From CAYRUZ01 sp964427895 (GTDB lineage Bacteria > Patescibacteriota > Gracilibacteria > Peribacterales > Peribacteraceae): a stretch of DNA of 41,355 nucleotides. Under the pieces are notes generated by a model. That model had not been told where the DNA came from. It was given only the letters and a program-made list of their open reading frames with translations, and made no database searches. The stretch lies in the NCBI GenBank assembly GCA_964427895.1, contig CAYRUZ010000009.1, positions 1 through 41,355 of the forward strand, read 5' to 3'. Below, piece after piece: positions 37,892 to 41,355 of the stretch (its first letter is position 1; each line of letters opens with the position of its first letter). The position numbers and the translations under genes were made by a program.

Positions 37892-38533
37892 GTGAACCCT
37901 GAAGAGCTGCGCGACATCGCCGGCACCTATCAGTTCGGGGACTTCGCACTGACAAACGCCATACGCGTCGCGCGGCCTCCGCACGGCATTATCCCAACGA
38001 ACGGATACAACCTGAGCGCCTACAGGAATCTCCCGGAAGTGGCAGCCGCCGTTTCGCGCGAAAAAATCTTCGACGCGCTGCAGGAGATGCTCGGCAGCAT
38101 CGCCGAGGATCACGAGAGCGTGACCGTCGTGCTGGAATCGAGTCACGGCCGCATCGAGCACGGACTCCCGCATCAGGACTTCTTCATCGACGGCGTGGAC
38201 ATGTGGAAGGTGCGCAAAGTCCTGGCGGATCACGAAGACCTGGTGATCAATGACGGCCTGACCGGCGTAGCCGTCATCGCCGAAAACGACCACCGCGAAT
38301 TGCAGCTGACGGAACACAAGCTGCTCATAGCCTACGCGCGGCGGACAAAGGCGTTCCGCGAACGATTGGCGGCCCTCGGCATTCCCTTCGACCCCGCCAT
38401 GCATTTCGTCCACCATGGCGCGCATTTCCACATGACGGACGACGCGTACCCGGAGCAATTCCGCCACATGGCAGCGGAATTCGGCTTGAATTTGACCTAC
38501 GGCAACGACAACGACGAGCGATTAGGCGTCTGA
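37892..38533 (+). CDS. Hypothetical His-rich protein between pyrC and pyrB
   Basis: A 213-residue soluble protein; I do not recognise it. Visible features are TVVLESSHGRIEHGLPHQDFF in pieces, VDMWKVRKVLADHEDL, a hydrophobic strand TGVAVIAEND, and the His cluster FVHHGAHFHMTDD (~167-179), which could bind a metal. It has no signal peptide or membrane segment. The frame is open 30 codons upstream, but GTG 37892 has a full promoter ending 6 nt before it. It lies between the divergent pyrC and the convergent pyrB, with 12 nt of overlap with pyrB at the stops. A link to pyrimidine metabolism is only positional. Confidence 0.75.
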   Translation: MNPEELRDIAGTYQFGDFALTNAIRVARPPHGIIPTNGYNLSAYRNLPEVAAAVSREKIFDALQEMLGSIAEDHESVTVVLESSHGRIEHGLPHQDFFIDGVDMWKVRKVLADHEDLVINDGLTGVAVIAENDHRELQLTEHKLLIAYARRTKAFRERLAALGIPFDPAMHFVHHGAHFHMTDDAYPEQFRHMAAEFGLNLTYGNDNDERLGV

Positions 38534-39436
38534 CATCAACGCCAGCAATGCCATGCGCACGAACACGCCGTTCTTTGCCTGACGGAAGTAGGCCGCATTC
38601 GGGAGCGCGTCGACGTCGACGTCGATCTCCTCGATGCGCGGCAGCGGATCCATGATGAGCACGTCCTTCCCTTCGACCATCTCGCGCGTGATGCAGTACG
38701 CGCCGACGTGTTTCTTCGCCTCAGCGGGATCATTGAAGCGTTCTTTCTGCAGACGATTCATGTAGAGCACATCGGCGTTCGTCGCCGCCGCGAGGTCGTC
38801 CGTTTCCTCGTAGGGCACTCCCGCCTGTTTCAGGAACGACAACAGATCGTCGGAGGCGCGCAACGACGCGGGACTGACGAACGTAAAGCGGTTGCCTTTG
38901 TACTGGCTGAGCATGCGCGCCAGGGAACGGATCGTCCGCGAGTGCAGAGGGTCGCTGCCGAATGCGACGTGCAGCCCTTCGAGCGTGCCCTTCTCCTTCC
39001 AGATCGTGTAGAGATCGAGCAGCGCCTGCGTGGGGTGTTCGTTGCCGCCGTCGCCCGCATTGAGGAACGGCACGGCACTCGCGGCCGCGGCGCGATCGGC
39101 GATGCCGGGCTCGGGATGGCGCATGGCAATGATATCGGCGTACGACGCGGCCATGCGGATCGTGTCTTCGATGGATTCGCCCTTCGCGATGGAACTCGAC
39201 TGCATGCCGTCGGCCGTGATCACTTGGCCGCCGAGGCGCAGCATCGCGGTCTCGAACGACAAGCGCGTGCGCGTGGACGGTTCGTAGAAAAGGCTCGCAA
39301 GGATCTTGCCCTTCAAGCGTTCATCGCCGTTCTTCTCCACCGCTTCCATTTCCTTGGCGGTACGAAGAATAACGTCCGTATCCGCCGTCGTGAGTTGGCG
39401 CGTGGACGTGAGGTGTCGGAACGACAGTGCGGTCAT
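38522..39436 (-). CDS. pyrB: Aspartate carbamoyltransferase catalytic chain
   Basis: Joins carbamoyl phosphate and aspartate, step 2 of pyrimidine synthesis. The 304-residue chain has the carbamoyl-phosphate loop PSTRTRLSFE (S54-T57), the 80s loop with K85 (SSSIAKGES), the HPTQALLDL motif (H134-Q137), and DPLPRIEEI, the aspartate-binding segment. It is full length and intact. No PyrI regulatory chain is seen, so it is likely an unregulated trimer. ATG 39436 is preferred to GTG 39448, since TACGGT (39452-39447) overlaps the latter. Convergent with the 213-aa gene, with a 12-nt overlap. Confidence 0.95.
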   Translation of the reverse strand: MTALSFRHLTSTRQLTTADTDVILRTAKEMEAVEKNGDERLKGKILASLFYEPSTRTRLSFETAMLRLGGQVITADGMQSSSIAKGESIEDTIRMAASYADIIAMRHPEPGIADRAAAASAVPFLNAGDGGNEHPTQALLDLYTIWKEKGTLEGLHVAFGSDPLHSRTIRSLARMLSQYKGNRFTFVSPASLRASDDLLSFLKQAGVPYEETDDLAAATNADVLYMNRLQKERFNDPAEAKKHVGAYCITREMVEGKDVLIMDPLPRIEEIDVDVDALPNAAYFRQAKNGVFVRMALLALMSDA

Positions 39437-39477
39437 GTCGGAGCCCACCGTACTACGCCGTCACCCACCCGTCGAGT

Positions 39478-39915
39478 TCAGGCGGCCTTCTTCAATTGGG
39501 CGCGGATTTTGTCGGCCTGGGCCTGTTCGCCCTCGGTCTTGTCCGATTCGACCTGGGCGAAGAATTCGCGCTCCAACTTCTTCGCCTCAACGACGGTCTC
39601 CTGCTCGACGGCATCGAATTCCGCCTCTGCCTCGGACGCGAGGCGTTCCATGGCCGGTGCGGCGACGCTTTCGGCGGCACGCAGTTCCTCCTCCGTTTCG
39701 GCCAAAAGGATTTCGGCTTCCGCGATCGACTGCTCCGTGGCGGCGATTTCCTCGTCGCAGAGACGATCGATCTCGGCGACCAGATCGTCCGTGAGCCCGT
39801 CGGATTCCATGCGCCGAAGGATGGACTGCTTTTGTTCGTCATTGATCGTCGTGCACGCGAGCACGATCTTCGTGATCTGCTCTGCCAGTGCCGGCGTGGG
39901 CGTGGTGGTACTCAT
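39478..39915 (-). CDS. Coiled-coil protein coupled to the tandem-repeat protein
   Basis: A 145-residue, acidic, almost fully helical protein with heptad-like Glu/Ala-rich sequence from ~45 to 135 (EEIAATEQSIAEAEILLAE in pieces) and no Cys. No signal peptide or membrane segment is seen. No family is recognised. Its ATG overlaps the stop of the upstream tandem-repeat gene (ATGA, 4 nt), so the two are translated together and may bind each other. It ends 42 nt upstream of pyrB on the same strand and could be cotranscribed with it; no terminator is seen between them. Confidence 0.78.
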   Translation of the reverse strand: MSTTTPTPALAEQITKIVLACTTINDEQKQSILRRMESDGLTDDLVAEIDRLCDEEIAATEQSIAEAEILLAETEEELRAAESVAAPAMERLASEAEAEFDAVEQETVVEAKKLEREFFAQVESDKTEGEQAQADKIRAQLKKAA

Positions 39916-41355
39916 GGCTTGGAAGAAGCGGGTAAGCGCAGGATACGGTTGCTCATGATGGTGAAGCGATTGGCTTTGAGACGGGCATCGGCCGAGAACG
40001 TCTCGACGATTTTCTTCCGCCGATCAGCGCCGTCCGGCAGTTGATCCAACTCATCGTCGAGGCGGCTCAACTGATCCGCTATGTCGGCATTCGCCGACGC
40101 TACGAGCGCGGCAGTGATTTCGTCGACGAGCGTTTCGACTTCACGGATGTGTTCGGCCTCGGTGGGTGCCGTACCGGCGGTCGACGGGCTTGCAGCGGGT
40201 TTTGCCACGATGACGACGGCAATAGCCGGGTCGGCGGCGGCTTCGACTGCATGATGATTGAGGATGCCATCCTCGTTGAGCATGGCCATGGCCTCCTTGA
40301 GCGCCTCCCGGCGGCTGTCATCGTCAGGGTATGAGGCGATCACCTCGTTGAGCTTCTGCACTTCATCCGCACCAGTGGCTGATACAGCGACATTCAGCGC
40401 CGTTTGCAATTGAGCGGCCGCTTCGTCGAGTGCCATACGGCGCAACTGTTCCGCCGTGGGGGCGGGTGCGGCCTTGGGGCTGATGATGAGCTGATCGCCG
40501 GCGGTGGAGAATTCGTTGTGAGGATTCAATTCAGCATCGGCATTCAGCGCATCGACGAGACTCTGCCGGCGTGCGGCGGGATCGGCGAATGCCGCGAGCA
40601 GATCGTCGATGTCTTCCAGCTGCGCATCTACCCGCGCCGTCGGATCGGCGATGAGCGCCTGGCGGAGGGCTTCGACGGCGGGCGCCAAGTCCGCTTCCTG
40701 CTGGGCTTCGGGGTTGGTCGGAGGCGTCGCCTTCGTTTCGATCTTCATGCCTGCATCGCCGTCGGCGACAAGCATGTGATGCTGCAGGTCCGCATTGATT
40801 CTCGTGATCAATTCGTCGCGGCGCGCTGTGCGTTTGTCGTCTGGCAATTTGGCGATGCCCTCGAGAAGGCGCACGAGCGCGCGGGAATCGGTCGCGGCGG
40901 CATTCTTGTTGAGGTAACCGACGAGCGCGACGGCAGCGGGCTGAATCACGATTTCGGGATCTACTCCTGGCTTCAACGTCAGCTTAATACCCGCATCGCC
41001 GTCGGCGACGAGGATATGGTGCTCTAGATCGACATTGATATCCACAATCAATGCATCGCGTCGGACTTTCTGTTGATCGTCCGCAAGTTCAGCGATTCCT
41101 TCGACGAGGCGCTGCAACTCACGCGCGTCGGCCGCGAACGGATTCCTGTTGAGATACTGCACGAGATTTATTGCGGCGCTCTGAATCTTGCGCTCGGCGG
41201 CATCCGGACTTTTCTTCGGTGCCGACGCGGGCTTGAGTGCAAGCGTGATCCCGGCATCGCCGTCGGCGACGAGCATGTGATGCTGCAGGTCCGCATTGAT
41301 CCTCGTGATCAATTCGTCGCGGCGCGCTGTGCGGGCATCATCCGGAAGGTCCGCG
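39912..41355 (-). CDS. Tandem-repeat protein, C-terminal part (5' end outside window)
   Basis: The frame is open to the right edge, so at least ~480 residues are visible and the start is missing. It consists of repeated ~80-87-residue units. The three rightmost are clear and end in an anchor HHMLVADGDAGI.L.LKP; each includes RLLEGIAKLPDDKR..RRDELI..INADL. Three more, toward the C-terminus, are degenerate (ALNADAELNPHNEF, AMLNEDGILNHHAVE, TFSADARLKANRF) before a basic end. No known repeat family is recognised. Two units share 78 of 80 identical bases, so repeats are still being copied or homogenised. It is very acidic and Ala-rich with no Cys. Coupled to a coiled-coil gene. Function unknown; a scaffold or ligand-binding array is possible. 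Confidence 0.8.
   Translation of the reverse strand, partial: ADLPDDARTARRDELITRINADLQHHMLVADGDAGITLALKPASAPKKSPDAAERKIQSAAINLVQYLNRNPFAADARELQRLVEGIAELADDQQKVRRDALIVDINVDLEHHILVADGDAGIKLTLKPGVDPEIVIQPAAVALVGYLNKNAAATDSRALVRLLEGIAKLPDDKRTARRDELITRINADLQHHMLVADGDAGMKIETKATPPTNPEAQQEADLAPAVEALRQALIADPTARVDAQLEDIDDLLAAFADPAARRQSLVDALNADAELNPHNEFSTAGDQLIISPKAAPAPTAEQLRRMALDEAAAQLQTALNVAVSATGADEVQKLNEVIASYPDDDSRREALKEAMAMLNEDGILNHHAVEAAADPAIAVVIVAKPAASPSTAGTAPTEAEHIREVETLVDEITAALVASANADIADQLSRLDDELDQLPDGADRRKKIVETFSADARLKANRFTIMSNRILRLPASSKP
40753..40832 (-). repeat. Near-identical DNA repeat, copy 1
   Basis: 80 bp, 78 identical to 41254-41333 (differences at two positions), within the tandem-repeat gene. 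The offset is 501 bp, a multiple of three. Confidence 0.85.
41254..41333 (-). repeat. Near-identical DNA repeat, copy 2
   Basis: Partner of 40753-40832. A more diverged middle copy begins at 40993. Confidence 0.85.

Noticed and set aside
1..41355. Insertion sequences, phage genes, attachment sites or a replication origin
   Set aside because: No transposase, integrase, phage structural gene, terminal repeats or DnaA-box cluster was seen.
1..41355. Recoded TGA (Gracilibacteria-type code)
   Set aside because: TGA serves as the stop in many intact genes, such as the kinase, recR, pyrC and RNase J, with no in-frame TGA inside conserved domains.

Overview
The window is a dense, GC-rich bacterial chromosome segment from a streamlined lineage. 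It uses the standard code (TGA is a stop throughout) and has tiny intergenic gaps. Several convergent gene pairs have abutting or overlapping stop codons. The content is a full type IV pilus/pseudopilin apparatus, Ser-rich spacer proteins, an S-layer-homology protein, and few metabolic genes. This, with almost no Shine-Dalgarno sites, suggests a Patescibacteria/CPR-type genome, possibly Peregrinibacteria. That placement is inference from gene content; no marker gene here proves it.

Layout. 1-3.7 kb: 3' end of nusA, a small unknown gene, and a DEDDh exonuclease fused to a decayed DinG-like helicase. 3.7-8.7 kb (minus strand): polyprenyl-phosphate sugar transferase, RNase P RNA (rnpB), an S-layer-homology protein, a secreted protein and a TrmB-like regulator. 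8.7-12.3 kb: an unknown gene divergent from the regulator, tRNA-Thr(TGT), a receiver-only response regulator, and a large sensor kinase whose stop codon abuts that of the regulator. 12.4-27.7 kb (mostly minus strand): the pilus region. It holds a pilin, an overlapping cluster of three minor pilins (one carrying a beta-propeller-like domain), two tandem arylsulfotransferase-like membrane proteins, a 789-residue pseudopilin with two Ser tracts, a Cys-rich exported protein, pilC, pilB and a receiver protein, then a lipoprotein, recR, smpB, an unassigned structured RNA and the prepilin peptidase. 27.7-33.2 kb: an LPSTG-anchored surface protein, a membrane protein, a VOC protein, a lipid desaturase, a RibL-like nucleotidyltransferase, and a PP2C-like/membrane/propeller protein. 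33.3-39.4 kb: RNase J, a HAD phosphatase, two unknown genes, pyrC and pyrB. 39.5 kb to the end: a coiled-coil protein and a tandem-repeat protein that runs off the window.

How the genes fit together. The prepilin peptidase, PilB and PilC would process and assemble the five prepilins encoded nearby. The receiver beside pilB, and perhaps the kinase/receiver pair, could set pilus activity. The surface proteins (SLH, LPSTG, Ser-rich pseudopilin, propeller pilin, sugar transferase) suggest an elaborate, attachment-oriented cell envelope. PyrB and PyrC give two steps of pyrimidine synthesis.

The strongest cross-window signal is regulatory. About fifteen genes have a -10-like hexamer (TATACT, TACACT, TACAAT, TAGACT and similar) ending only 6-8 nt before the start codon. 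That spacing implies leaderless mRNAs. It was used here to choose starts, many of them downstream of the longest-ORF start. Only the 146-aa gene after nusA and the desaturase show a clear Shine-Dalgarno site.
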